The position numbers and the translations under genes are program-made. Positions 38,398-46,529 of a stretch of 64,000 nucleotides of DNA are shown piece after piece; within the stretch, counting starts at the first letter, position 1, and each line of letters opens with the position of its first letter. Origin of the DNA: Streptomyces violaceusniger Tu 4113 (lineage in GTDB: Bacteria > Actinomycetota > Actinomycetes > Streptomycetales > Streptomycetaceae). Where the stretch lies: contig NC_015957.1 in NCBI RefSeq assembly GCF_000147815.2, forward strand, positions 3,162,001 through 3,226,000, given 5' to 3'. The notes below the pieces were generated by a model. That model saw nothing but the letters and a program-made list of their open reading frames with translations. It made no database searches and was not told the origin of the DNA.

Positions 38398-39780
38398 TCA
38401 GGCCGGGCGGTCGTCGTCGTATCCGCTGGTGCCCGCGTCCAGCAGGGGCTCCTGCGGCTTGAGATGGGCCGGGGCCAGGGCGCCCAGGACGTGGTAGCCG
38501 AGCAGCACCACGATCGTGCCGAGGGCGATCCCGCCCAGCTCGAAGTTCTGGCCGATCTTCAGGCTGACGCCGCCGACGCCGATGATGACGCCCGCCGCGA
38601 CCGGCACCAGATTGAGCGGATTGCGCAGGTCCACCTTGTTGTGCACCCAGATCTGCGCACCGAGCAGCCCGATCATGCCGTAGAGGATGACGGTGATCCC
38701 GCCCAGCACCCCGCCCGGCACGGCCGCCACCACCGCGCCGAACTTCGGGCACAGCCCGAAGAGCAGCGCGAAGCCCGCGGCCGCCCAGTACGCGGCGGTG
38801 GAGTACACCCGGGTGGCCGCCATGACCCCGATGTTCTCGGAGTACGTCGTATTGGCCGGGCCGCCGACCGATGTGGAGATCATGGTCGCCGCGCCGTCCG
38901 CGGCGATCGCCGTACCGAGCTGGTCGTCGAGCGGGTCGCCGATCATCTCGCCGACCGCCTTCACATGCCCGGCGTTCTCGGCGATCAGCGCGATCACGAC
39001 AGGCAGCGCCACCAGCACCGCCGACCAGTGGAAGCTGGGCGCGTGCAGGGACGGCAGACCGATCCAGTCCGCCTTGCCCACACCGGACAGATCCAGCCGC
39101 CAGTGGTCGGTGACCCGTCCGCTGCCGTCCATCGAGTGGATCCTGCCGAAGACGCGGTCGAAGACCCAGGAGACCGCATAGCCGAAGACCAGCCCCAGGA
39201 AGATCGCGATACGCGACCAGAAGCCCCGCAGACAGACCACCGCCGCCCCGGTGAGCAGCATCGTCAGCAGCGCGGTCCACTGATCGGCGGGCCAGTACGT
39301 CCCGGCGGTCACCGGTGCGAGATTGAACCCGATCAGCATGACCACCGCGCCGGTCACCACCGGCGGCATCGCCGTGTGGATGATCCGGGCGCCGAATTTC
39401 CGTACCGCCAGACCGCTCAGCAGCAGCACCCCGCCGACCACCAGGATCGCCCCGGTGACGGCGGCGCTGCCGCCGCCCTGCGCCCTGATCGCGGCGGCCA
39501 CGCCGACGAAGGACAGGCTGCACCCCAGATAGCTGGGGATCCGGCCGCGGGTCGCCAGCAGAAAGAGGATGGTCGCGACGCCGGACATCATGATCGCGAG
39601 GTTGGGGTCGAGCCCCATCAGCACCGGGGCCACGAAGCTGGCCCCGAACATGGCCACGACATGCTGTGCGCCGAGCCCCGCCGTCCTCGGCCATGACAGC
39701 CGCTCATCCGGCCTGACGACGGCGCCGGGGGCGGGGGTGCGCCCATCACCGTGCAGGGTCCAGCGCACGCCGAGGCCCAT
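38398..39780 (-). CDS. NCS2-family uracil/xanthine permease
   Basis: Membrane nucleobase transporter of 460 aa, UraA-like. It opens with LGAQHVVAMFGASFVAPVLM, the family start. The conserved block AENAGHVKAVGEMIGDPLDD carries the substrate-binding Glu, and SVGGPANTTYSENIGVMAAT is the second signature. About 12-14 hydrophobic spans are visible. A cytosolic tail ends DAGTSGYDDDRPA. It converges on the XRE gene. Uracil is the best guess because of the AENAGH and NTTYSEN motifs. Confidence 0.9.
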   Translation of the reverse strand: MGLGVRWTLHGDGRTPAPGAVVRPDERLSWPRTAGLGAQHVVAMFGASFVAPVLMGLDPNLAIMMSGVATILFLLATRGRIPSYLGCSLSFVGVAAAIRAQGGGSAAVTGAILVVGGVLLLSGLAVRKFGARIIHTAMPPVVTGAVVMLIGFNLAPVTAGTYWPADQWTALLTMLLTGAAVVCLRGFWSRIAIFLGLVFGYAVSWVFDRVFGRIHSMDGSGRVTDHWRLDLSGVGKADWIGLPSLHAPSFHWSAVLVALPVVIALIAENAGHVKAVGEMIGDPLDDQLGTAIAADGAATMISTSVGGPANTTYSENIGVMAATRVYSTAAYWAAAGFALLFGLCPKFGAVVAAVPGGVLGGITVILYGMIGLLGAQIWVHNKVDLRNPLNLVPVAAGVIIGVGGVSLKIGQNFELGGIALGTIVVLLGYHVLGALAPAHLKPQEPLLDAGTSGYDDDRPA

Positions 39781-39849
39781 GACTGCTCCACTTCATCGCT
39801 ACGGGGAATTCGCAGCAATGTTAGTTGGCCGAAAATGTGCGCCCTGCAG

Positions 39850-40737
39850 CTATGTGGGGGTGCTCTCGGTGACGTCCTTGGTGAAGTCGTCGGTGAAGTC
39901 CTCGGCCAGTGACTGTGCCTCGGCGTAGGAGGGCAGGTCGGCGGCCTGATGGGCGGGGGCGGGGGCGTCGGGATGGGCGATCGTCCAGGCCAGCTCGACG
40001 GCGCGGTCCAAGGCGGCCCGGAAGAGCAGCGAACCGCAACTGATCCGCCGCACCCCGAGCTCCGCGAGCCGCTCGTAGCTATGGCGGCCGGGGGTGAAGA
40101 GGATGTTCAGCGGGGTCTCGCCGAGGTCGTCGGCCAGTGCGCCGATGTCGTACTCATCGGTGAGCGCGGGCACGAAGATCCCGTCCGCGCCCGCTTGCAC
40201 ATACGCCTCGATGCGCTCGGCGGCGGCGGACAGCGAGGGCGGGGCGCCGCCACCGATCGCGGCGAGCCAGTGGGCGTCGGTCCGCGCGTTCACGAACAGC
40301 CGGGGCACCCGCTCCTTGACGGCCGCGAGCACCGCGCACTGGTGGGCCAGGGGCGCGAGGGTGCCGTCGGGGCGGCCGTCCTCGATGTTCACACCGACCA
40401 CCCCGGCCCGGTCCAGCTCGGCCACGAGCGCCGCGACCTCCTCGGGCCGCTCGCCGAACCCGCCCTCGATGTCGACGCTCACCAGCGCCGGGAGCCGGGC
40501 GATGCCGCGCGCGAGCGCGAGGGTCTCGTCGCGGGCGGCGCCCGTCGCGTCCGGCAGCCCGGCCGCCGCGGCCACGCCGAGGCTGGTGGTGCCGATGGCG
40601 GGGAAGCCGCGCCGGACGAGGGCGGCGGCGGAGGCGTGGTCCCAGGCGTTGGGCAGCAGCAGGGGCCGGTCGCCGTGGTGGAGGCGGCGGAAGGCGGTGT
40701 GGCGGTCGGACGCCGGGGCGTCGCTCTTGTCGCTCAT
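39850..40737 (-). CDS. Isocitrate lyase/PEP mutase superfamily protein
   Basis: TIM-barrel protein of 295 aa. It begins with the typical FRRLHHGDRPLLLPNAWDHA and has VSVDIEGGFGERPEEVAALV, then VNIEDGRPDG and FVNARTDAHWLA. The usual KKCGH lyase loop is replaced, as in most Streptomyces members, so the activity (carboxyphosphonoenolpyruvate mutase, oxaloacetase or other) is not predictable. It is co-oriented with the downstream permease gene 69 bases away. Annotated elsewhere simply as a PEP phosphonomutase-like protein. Confidence 0.85.
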   Translation of the reverse strand: MSDKSDAPASDRHTAFRRLHHGDRPLLLPNAWDHASAAALVRRGFPAIGTTSLGVAAAAGLPDATGAARDETLALARGIARLPALVSVDIEGGFGERPEEVAALVAELDRAGVVGVNIEDGRPDGTLAPLAHQCAVLAAVKERVPRLFVNARTDAHWLAAIGGGAPPSLSAAAERIEAYVQAGADGIFVPALTDEYDIGALADDLGETPLNILFTPGRHSYERLAELGVRRISCGSLLFRAALDRAVELAWTIAHPDAPAPAHQAADLPSYAEAQSLAEDFTDDFTKDVTESTPT

Positions 40738-40823
40738 ATCACCGACCGTAGGGCCGGATCGCTTCGGCGCTCACCGAACAGTGGCGCCGTCGGGGACCGG
40801 CGCGCCTGCCCTCTCCCTCCCGG

Positions 40824-42056
40824 TCAGGGAAGCGTGGCCCGGGACGCGGACGGATCGGGGTGCGAGGCGGGGTCCGCGGCGTCCGTCTCCGTCGGGGTCC
40901 GCAGCACCCCCGCCCCCGCCACCAGCCCCAGCGTCAACGTCGTGACCAGGCAGAACGAGATCGTCAGCGAGGTCAGGTCCGCGATCGAGCCCATCGCCGC
41001 CGGAGCGATCAGACCCGAGGTGTATGTAATCGTGGCGACGCCCGCGATGGCCTGGCTCGGGGCCGGGCCACTGCGCCCGGCGGCGGCGAAGGCCAGGGGC
41101 ACCACGACCGCGATGCCGAGGCCGATGAGGCCGAATCCGGCGATGGCGAGGGCGGCACCGGGGGCGGTGACCACCAGGATGCCCCCGGCGGTGGCGAGGA
41201 GGCCGCCGGTCCGTACGGTCCGCACCGGCCCGAAGCGGCCCACCACCGCGTCTCCGATGAGCCGGGCACCGGCCATCATGCAGGAGAAGGCGGTGGTGCA
41301 GGCGGCGGCGATACCGGGGGAGGAGTCCATGACATCGCGCAGATAGACCGCCGACCAGTCCAGGCTCGCCCCCTCGGCGAAGACCGCGCAGAATCCCACC
41401 GCGCCGATGATCAGCGCGGAGCGGGGCGGGAGAGCGAACCGGGGCGGCGGGTGCTCCTCGGGGGCGCTGCGCAGGTCGAGGACCCAATGGCAGGCCACCG
41501 CGCCGAGCACCGTGAGGACCCCGGCGGCGATGGCGAGGTGGAGCCGGGCGTCGGCCTCGGCGTGCGCGGCGATCGTGCCCGCTGCCGAACCGATGAGCGC
41601 TCCCGCGCTCCACATGCCGTGCAGCCCGGACATGATGGAGCGGCCGAGGCGGTTCTCGACCTCCACGCCGAGGGCGTTCATGGCGACGTCGGACGTCCCC
41701 GCGGTCGCCCCGAAGACGAACAGCGCACCGCACAGCCAGACCAGACCGGGCGCCAGCGGGGGCATCACCAGCCAGGCGGTCCACAGGGCGAGCAGTCCGC
41801 GCAGCGCGGCGCGGGCGCCGAAGCGATGGCTGATCCGCCCGGCCAGGGGCATCGCGACCGAGGCGCCGATGGCGGGAAAGGCGAGCGCGAGGCCGAGCTG
41901 ACCGGCGCTGAGGTCCAGCCGCTCCTGGATCCAGGGGATACGGGTGGCGAAGTTGCCGGTCACCGCCCCGTGCACGGCGAACACCGCGGCTACGGCGATC
42001 CGTGCCCGCCGTACCGGGCGCATCTCGGACGCCCCCGATTCCTTGAGCCTGCCCAT
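40824..42056 (-). CDS. MFS transporter, probable sugar exporter/permease
   Basis: Membrane protein of 410 aa with about 12 spans. MFS features are FATRIPWIQERLDLSAGQLG after span 1 and GRISHRFGARAALRG in the loop between spans 2 and 3, the MFS signature. A central hydrophilic loop near DLRSAPEEHPPP splits the halves. It resembles the YbjJ-like group often paired with ROK regulators. ATG 42056 is chosen; GGGAGG lies about 11 bases upstream. It diverges from a ROK gene across a strong operator-like palindrome, so repression by that protein is likely. Confidence 0.85.
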   Translation of the reverse strand: MGRLKESGASEMRPVRRARIAVAAVFAVHGAVTGNFATRIPWIQERLDLSAGQLGLALAFPAIGASVAMPLAGRISHRFGARAALRGLLALWTAWLVMPPLAPGLVWLCGALFVFGATAGTSDVAMNALGVEVENRLGRSIMSGLHGMWSAGALIGSAAGTIAAHAEADARLHLAIAAGVLTVLGAVACHWVLDLRSAPEEHPPPRFALPPRSALIIGAVGFCAVFAEGASLDWSAVYLRDVMDSSPGIAAACTTAFSCMMAGARLIGDAVVGRFGPVRTVRTGGLLATAGGILVVTAPGAALAIAGFGLIGLGIAVVVPLAFAAAGRSGPAPSQAIAGVATITYTSGLIAPAAMGSIADLTSLTISFCLVTTLTLGLVAGAGVLRTPTETDAADPASHPDPSASRATLP

Positions 42057-42097
42057 ACCTGTCGCACCCTCCCCGTAGCGCCGGCCCGTGCCGTGGT

Positions 42098-42148
42098 CCA
42101 CGGGAAACTATCAGGAAGGCTCCCTGATAGATAGGGCTTTTCCCGTGG
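42098..42148. promoter_or_regulatory. Nested inverted repeats, probable ROK operator
   Basis: The inner repeat is CTATCAGG (42108-42115), seven bases, then CCTGATAG (42123-42130). The outer arms are CCACGGGAAA (42098-42107) and TTTCCCGTGG (42139-42148), both perfect. The site lies between the divergent MFS and ROK genes, the expected place for an autoregulated ROK repressor. Confidence 0.7.
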
Positions 42149-42168
42149 CCTTCTGGAAGGATCCCGGC

Positions 42169-43395
42169 ATGACGTCGACGAGCGTGTCCGTGGCGGGCCG
42201 CACCGCCTCCCCGAGTACGGCGCGGGCCATCAACGACCGCCTCGCCCTGCAACTGCTCAAGGACGAGGGGCCGTTGACCGCGGGGCAGCTCAAGTCGCTG
42301 ACCGGGCTGTCCCGTCCCACCATCGCGGACCTGGTCGAGCGGCTGCGGCAGACCGGGCTGGTGGCGGTCGTGGGGGAGGCGGGCGCGGAGCGCCGGGGGC
42401 CCAATGCGCGGGTGTACGGGATCGTCGCCGAGAGCGCGCATGTGGCCGGGGTCGACGTCCGTACGGACAGCGTGGCCGTATGCGTGGCCGATCTGCTGGG
42501 CCGGACCAAGGCGGAGGAGTCGCTTCCGGTGGCCCCGGACGGGGACTCGGCGCGTACCGTGGCGGCCGCGGTGGCGCTGGTGGAGCGGACCGCCGAACGG
42601 GCCGGGGCGGCGCGGCTGCACCACATCGGCATCGGGGTGCCCGGTCTCATCGACCCCGCCACCGGGGAGCTCAACTCCACCGGCGGACTGCCCTCCTGGC
42701 ACCGTGAGCTGGCCACCGCGCTCCACGCCGACCTCGCGGCACCGGTGCTGCTGGAGAACGAGGTCAATCTCGCGGCCGTCGCCGAACAGCGGATGGGCAC
42801 GGTGCGCGACCGCGACACCTTCGTCCTGCTGTGGCTCGGCCACGGCATCGGCGCGGCCGTGGTGCTCGACCGGGTGCTGCGGCGCGGCGCGTCCGGCGGC
42901 ACCGGGGAGATCGGCTTTCTGCCGGTGCCGGGCACCTCGGGACTGCCCTCCGCCACCGGCTGCGACGGCGGGTTCCACTCCCTGGTGAGCAGTGGTGCGG
43001 TCTGCGAACTCGCCCAGGAACACGGTCTGGAGGCCGCGGCGGGCGGCGAACGCGGGGAGGGAGCGGAGGGCTCCGGCGCGGCGGAGGCGGCGATCCGCGC
43101 GGCCCTCGACGCGGGGGAGCGCGGCGAGGCGTTCCTGGACGCGCTGGCGGCCCGTATCGCGCTGGGCGTCGCGGCGATCTGTGCGGTGCTCGACCCGGGG
43201 TGCGCGGTGCTCGGCGGTGAGGTCGGCCGGGCCGGGGGCGACGGGCTCGCCCGGCGCGTGGAGGACCATGCCGCCCGGCTGTCACCGCTGCGGACGCGGG
43301 TGCGCGCGGGGGTCGTCGGCGGCGGCGGGGTGTTGCGGGGCGCCGTGCTGACGGCGCTGGACGCGGCACAGAACGAGCTGTTCGGCGCCCCGTAG
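42169..43395 (+). CDS. ROK-family transcriptional regulator
   Basis: Sugar-responsive repressor of 408 aa. The N-terminal winged helix-turn-helix is LALQLLKDEGPLTAGQLKSL with TGLSRPTIADLVERL. The ROK domain follows, with HHIGIGVPGLIDPATGELNS, LLENEVNLAAVAEQRMG and LLWLGHGIGAAVVLD. The cysteine-rich zinc motif of sugar kinases is missing; around residue 265 it reads GCDGGFHSL, so kinase activity is unlikely. ATG 42169 has GAAGGA seven bases upstream. It diverges from the MFS gene over the nested palindrome. Confidence 0.9.
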   Translation: MTSTSVSVAGRTASPSTARAINDRLALQLLKDEGPLTAGQLKSLTGLSRPTIADLVERLRQTGLVAVVGEAGAERRGPNARVYGIVAESAHVAGVDVRTDSVAVCVADLLGRTKAEESLPVAPDGDSARTVAAAVALVERTAERAGAARLHHIGIGVPGLIDPATGELNSTGGLPSWHRELATALHADLAAPVLLENEVNLAAVAEQRMGTVRDRDTFVLLWLGHGIGAAVVLDRVLRRGASGGTGEIGFLPVPGTSGLPSATGCDGGFHSLVSSGAVCELAQEHGLEAAAGGERGEGAEGSGAAEAAIRAALDAGERGEAFLDALAARIALGVAAICAVLDPGCAVLGGEVGRAGGDGLARRVEDHAARLSPLRTRVRAGVVGGGGVLRGAVLTALDAAQNELFGAP

Positions 43396-43454
43396 CCCCT
43401 ATCCTGCGGAGCTCGCGCGTCGTAGGCCCCGTCTCGTCGATCTTCCCGGGCCCG

Positions 43455-43664
43455 CGGCCTCGGCCCGGCCCCCAGCGGCCTTGGTCAGGCCCCCCGCGGC
43501 CTCGGCCCGGCCCCCAGCGGCCTTGGTCAGGCCCCCCGCGGCCTCGGCCCGGCCCCCAGCGGCCTTGGTCAGGCCCCCCGCGGCCTCGGCCCGGCCCCCA
43601 GCGGCCTTGGTCAGGCCCCCCGCGGCCTCGGCCCGGCCCCCAGCGGCCTTGGTCAGGCCCCCCG
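43455..43664. repeat. Minisatellite: five identical 42-bp tandem repeats
   Basis: The unit begins CGGCCTCGGCCCGGCCCCCA and is repeated without change at 43455-43496, 43497-43538, 43539-43580, 43581-43622 and 43623-43664. A shortened sixth copy runs to about 43690. The length is a multiple of three, so all frames stay open, yet flanking codons lack bias. I read it as non-coding. The 532-base spacer from 43396 to 43927 holds no other supported gene. Confidence 0.9.
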
Positions 43665-43891
43665 CGGCTTGGCCCGGCCCCCAGCGGCCTGGCCCGGGCC
43701 CCCGGCGGCCACTGGGAGGCGCCCCCGGCGCCAGGCCCCGCGGATCCTGCGGCGTCAGCCGCTGCTGACACCGGCGCGACGGCCCGCCGGACAGGACCTG
43801 GTCCGCCGGTCGGCGCCCTCCCGGGTGAGGGCATTCTGTGCGATCTCTTGTCGTGCCCATGGAGCCGCCCTACTCTGAGCCCGATCTCAAG

Positions 43892-43915
43892 TCTGAATAG
43901 CGTTCAGATATCTGA
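43892..43915. promoter_or_regulatory. Overlapping palindromes upstream of the alginate-lyase-family gene
   Basis: TCTGAA (43892-43897) and TTCAGA (43903-43908) form an inverted repeat. TCAGATATCTGA (43904-43915) is a perfect 12-bp palindrome overlapping it. These AT-richer elements stand out just before the ribosome binding site and could be an operator. Confidence 0.5.
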
Positions 43916-43927
43916 TTGGAGTGCTCA

Positions 43928-45232
43928 ATGGGTGCACCTCCAGCGGGACGCGGGCGGTTCGCCCGGGCGATCGTCACCGCCTCCGCCCTCCTGGCCGTCC
44001 TCGCGGTCTCCGCCGCCCCCTCCGCGCAGGGCGCCGAGCCCGCGCGGCATGCCGGCTCGGTGCCGCGGACGGTGGTGCTCGACGGGCCCCGACTGTCCCT
44101 CACCAAGCTGAAACTGCAGCTCGGAGACCGGAATCTGCGGCGGACCGTACGCGATCTGACCGCCCAGGCCGACCAGTGGATGGAGCAGGGCCCCTGGACG
44201 GTCACCGACAAGGACCAGGCGCCGCCCAGCGGCGACAAACACGACTACTTCAGCCAGGCCCCCTACTGGTGGCCCAGCCGGCCCAAGACCGACGACAATC
44301 CGTACGGCTGCCCTTATGTTCAGAAGGATGGCCAACGGAACCCCGACGTGGACAAGATGACGGACCGTCCCGAGGTCGGCAAGGTCTTCGAATCCGCCTA
44401 CGAGCTCTCCCTGGCCTGGTACTACACCGGTAAGCGGGCCTACGCCGAGCACGCCGCCGACATCCTGCGCACCTGGTTCGTCACCCCGGCGACCCGGATG
44501 AACCCGAGCCTGAACCACGCCCAGTTCATCCCCTGCATGTACGACGGCCGCTCGATCGGGATCATCGACTTCTCCCAGGGCTTCACCAGCCTCCTCGACG
44601 CCGCAGCCCTCCTCGACACCGGCGCCCCCGGCTGGTCCAAGAGCGATCACGAAGGCTTCCGGACCTGGAACAAGCAGTTCCTGGACTGGCTGGTGAACAG
44701 CGACTTCGGCAAGGAGGAAGGCGCCGCCGAGAACAACCACGGCACCTTCTACGACATGCAGGTCGCCGCCATCGCCACCGCCGTGGGCGACCGGGACCGC
44801 GCCCGCCAGGTGCTCCGCGACGCCCGCACCAAGCGCATCGACACCCAGATCGCGGCCGACGGCACGCAGCCGCAGGAGCTCGAGCGCACCCGGAGCTTCC
44901 ACTACTCGACGTTCAACCTCGTCGCGTACACCCGGATGGCCGCCATCGGCAAGCACGTCGGCGTGGACCTGTGGCACTACACCGGGCCCGGCGGTGCGAA
45001 CCTCTTCAAGGCGGTCGACGTCCTGCTCCCGGCGGCCACCGGCGCCGCGCCCTGGCCGTATCCGGAACTCGACCTCCGCGCCTACGCCGCGAGCGACATC
45101 GTCCACGCGGCGGCCGACGCCGGTGACCGCAAGGCCCGCGCGGCGGTGGACAAACTCCAGGCCCCGCCCGGCGGCGACCTGTGGGCCCTGCGGCCGGCGG
45201 TGGAGCAACTGGACAGCATCGCGCAGGGGTAG
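43928..45232 (+). CDS. Secreted alginate lyase family protein
   Basis: Predicted extracellular polysaccharide lyase of 434 aa. The signal peptide is at residues 10-35 (ARAIVTASALLAVLAVSAAP, cleavage near AQGAEP). The alginate_lyase domain contains SQAPYWWPSRPKTDDNPYGC and YELSLAWYYTGKRAYAEHAA. The active-site signature ENNHGTFYDMQ includes His271, the catalytic residue position in PL5 lyases. A late histidine/tyrosine segment is FHYSTFNLVAYTRMA. ATG 43928 has TTGGAG six bases upstream. The real substrate may be another uronate polymer. Confidence 0.87.
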   Translation: MGAPPAGRGRFARAIVTASALLAVLAVSAAPSAQGAEPARHAGSVPRTVVLDGPRLSLTKLKLQLGDRNLRRTVRDLTAQADQWMEQGPWTVTDKDQAPPSGDKHDYFSQAPYWWPSRPKTDDNPYGCPYVQKDGQRNPDVDKMTDRPEVGKVFESAYELSLAWYYTGKRAYAEHAADILRTWFVTPATRMNPSLNHAQFIPCMYDGRSIGIIDFSQGFTSLLDAAALLDTGAPGWSKSDHEGFRTWNKQFLDWLVNSDFGKEEGAAENNHGTFYDMQVAAIATAVGDRDRARQVLRDARTKRIDTQIAADGTQPQELERTRSFHYSTFNLVAYTRMAAIGKHVGVDLWHYTGPGGANLFKAVDVLLPAATGAAPWPYPELDLRAYAASDIVHAAADAGDRKARAAVDKLQAPPGGDLWALRPAVEQLDSIAQG

Positions 45233-46245
45233 CGGGGCAACGGGCTTTCTCCCCCACCCCGCCCCTCCCCGAACCCGGGGGCAAGCCCCCGGCCCCCGGC
45301 CCCCGACCCCCGGCCCCCGGTTCGGGACCGGCCTGCATGCCGCGCATGCCGCCGAGCCCCGGCGCCCGACAGGCGCCAGGGGCGGTGGCGTCCCCGCGGC
45401 GATCTTCGGACCGGCGGTCGCGGAGGTGCTATCCCGGGGCTCCGGGGCCGGGGCTGTGCTCTTGGCCCGGGCGGGGGCTGTGATCGGGGGCACGTCCCCG
45501 GCCCCCCCCGTTCGGGATTGCGCCTGCTGCGGCTCGGCGCGCCGAGACGTCGGCGTCCCACGGGCGCCAGGGGCTGGGGCGGGTCCGCGGCGGTTATCGA
45601 CGCGCTGGTGGCGGAGGCGTCGCCCCGGGGTTGCCGGGGCCGGGGCTGCGCCCCCGTTCAGGACCGGTCTGGATGCCGTGGACTCCGTTGAGGCCCCGGC
45701 GACCCACGGGCAGCCGGGGCGGAGTTGGGCTCGCGTCGGGTGGACGCGACGGGCTTCGGGCCGCCGTTTATTGGAGGCGTCGGCCCGGGGCTGGCGGATT
45801 GAGGCCGTGCCCTTGGCTCGGGAAGGGACGGGGGCTCAGCTCCGAGGCCTCGGCGCTCCACAGGCAACAGGTGTGGGTCCGCGCCCGGTGGCCGCGGGCA
45901 GCCTTCGAGCCGCTGGAGGCGGAGGCATCGGCCCGGGGTTGCCGGGGCCGGGGTTGTGCCCCCCCGTTCGGGACCGGTCTGGATGCTGCGGAGTCCGTTG
46001 AGGCCCCGGTGCCTCGCCGGTGGCCGGGGCAGGTGTGGGTCCGCGCCCGGTGGCCGGTGCGGTCGCCGGTGGTGGACGCGTCGGTCCGGGGCTGCCGGGG
46101 GCCGGGGGCTTGCCCCGGTTCGCGAAGGGGCGGGGCGGGGTGGGGGAAACACCCCCGGGGCGGGGTGGGTGAGGGAGGCCACATTGGTCTTGCCTCCCAC
46201 CTGCGCCGATGGCCATGGCACACTGGGGGCGTACCAGTGACGTCA
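45233..46245. repeat. 1-kb gene-free block of degenerate long repeats
   Basis: No gene is supported. The motif TTCGGGACCGGTCTGGATGC or close variants occurs near 45321, 45657 and 45966, with a weaker form near 45511. It is followed by GAGGCCCCGG and a CCCGGGGTTGCCGGGGCCGG block. The start (CCCCCACCCCGCCCCTCCCC near 45250) and the end near 46130-46150 are inverted copies of one another. Open frames exist on both strands but look low-complexity. Confidence 0.75.
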
Positions 46246-46372
46246 GCGCACTCCGGGGTCGGTGAAAATCCGAACCGGCGGTTACAGTCCGCGACCCGTC
46301 CGCCGCCAGCGGCCGGTTGACCAGGTGAAATTCCTGGACCGACGGTGAAAGTCCGGATGGGAGGCAGTGCGC
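46246..46372 (+). ncRNA. FMN riboswitch (RFN element)
   Basis: Aptamer that binds flavin mononucleotide. All consensus blocks are present: GGGGTCGGTGAAAATCCGAA, CCGGCGGTTACAGTCCGCGA, GGTGAAATTCCTGGACCGAC and GGTGAAAGTCCGGATGGGAG. The closing P1 helix pairs GCGCAC (46246-46251) with GTGCGC (46367-46372). It lies about 160 bases upstream of ribD and is followed by an intrinsic terminator, so FMN should stop transcription of the rib operon. Confidence 0.97.
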
Positions 46373-46406
46373 GGCGGTAGCGACATCACCGGTGCGCCGC
46401 CTCGGC

Positions 46407-46439
46407 GGTCCGTCCTTGCGTAGGCAGGGCGGGCCTTTT
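46407..46439 (+). terminator. Riboswitch-linked intrinsic terminator
   Basis: GGTCCGTCCT (46407-46416) pairs with AGGGCGGGCC (46426-46435), with two G-U pairs, and is followed by TTTT. Placed 34 bases after the aptamer, it is the likely expression platform. Confidence 0.8.
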
Positions 46440-46529
46440 GCCGAAACCTGGCGTGCCGGCGGCGGCGTTCCCGTTTCTTTGTCATCTCGACAGCCCCGGA
46501 GTCCGTGCCCGAAGAGGCAGGAGGACCCG

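Noticed and set aside
43455..43690. CRISPR-like array
   Set aside because: The units are contiguous with no variable spacers and there are no cas genes; this is a minisatellite.
43399..43860. Minus-strand frame with GGLTKAAGGRAEAA repeats
   Set aside because: The repeat arises from the 42-bp minisatellite. The non-repeat part has poor codon bias and no ribosome binding site.
45658..46221. Several open frames in the 45-46 kb repeat block
   Set aside because: They follow the repeat units on both strands and have no recognisable domain or ribosome binding site.
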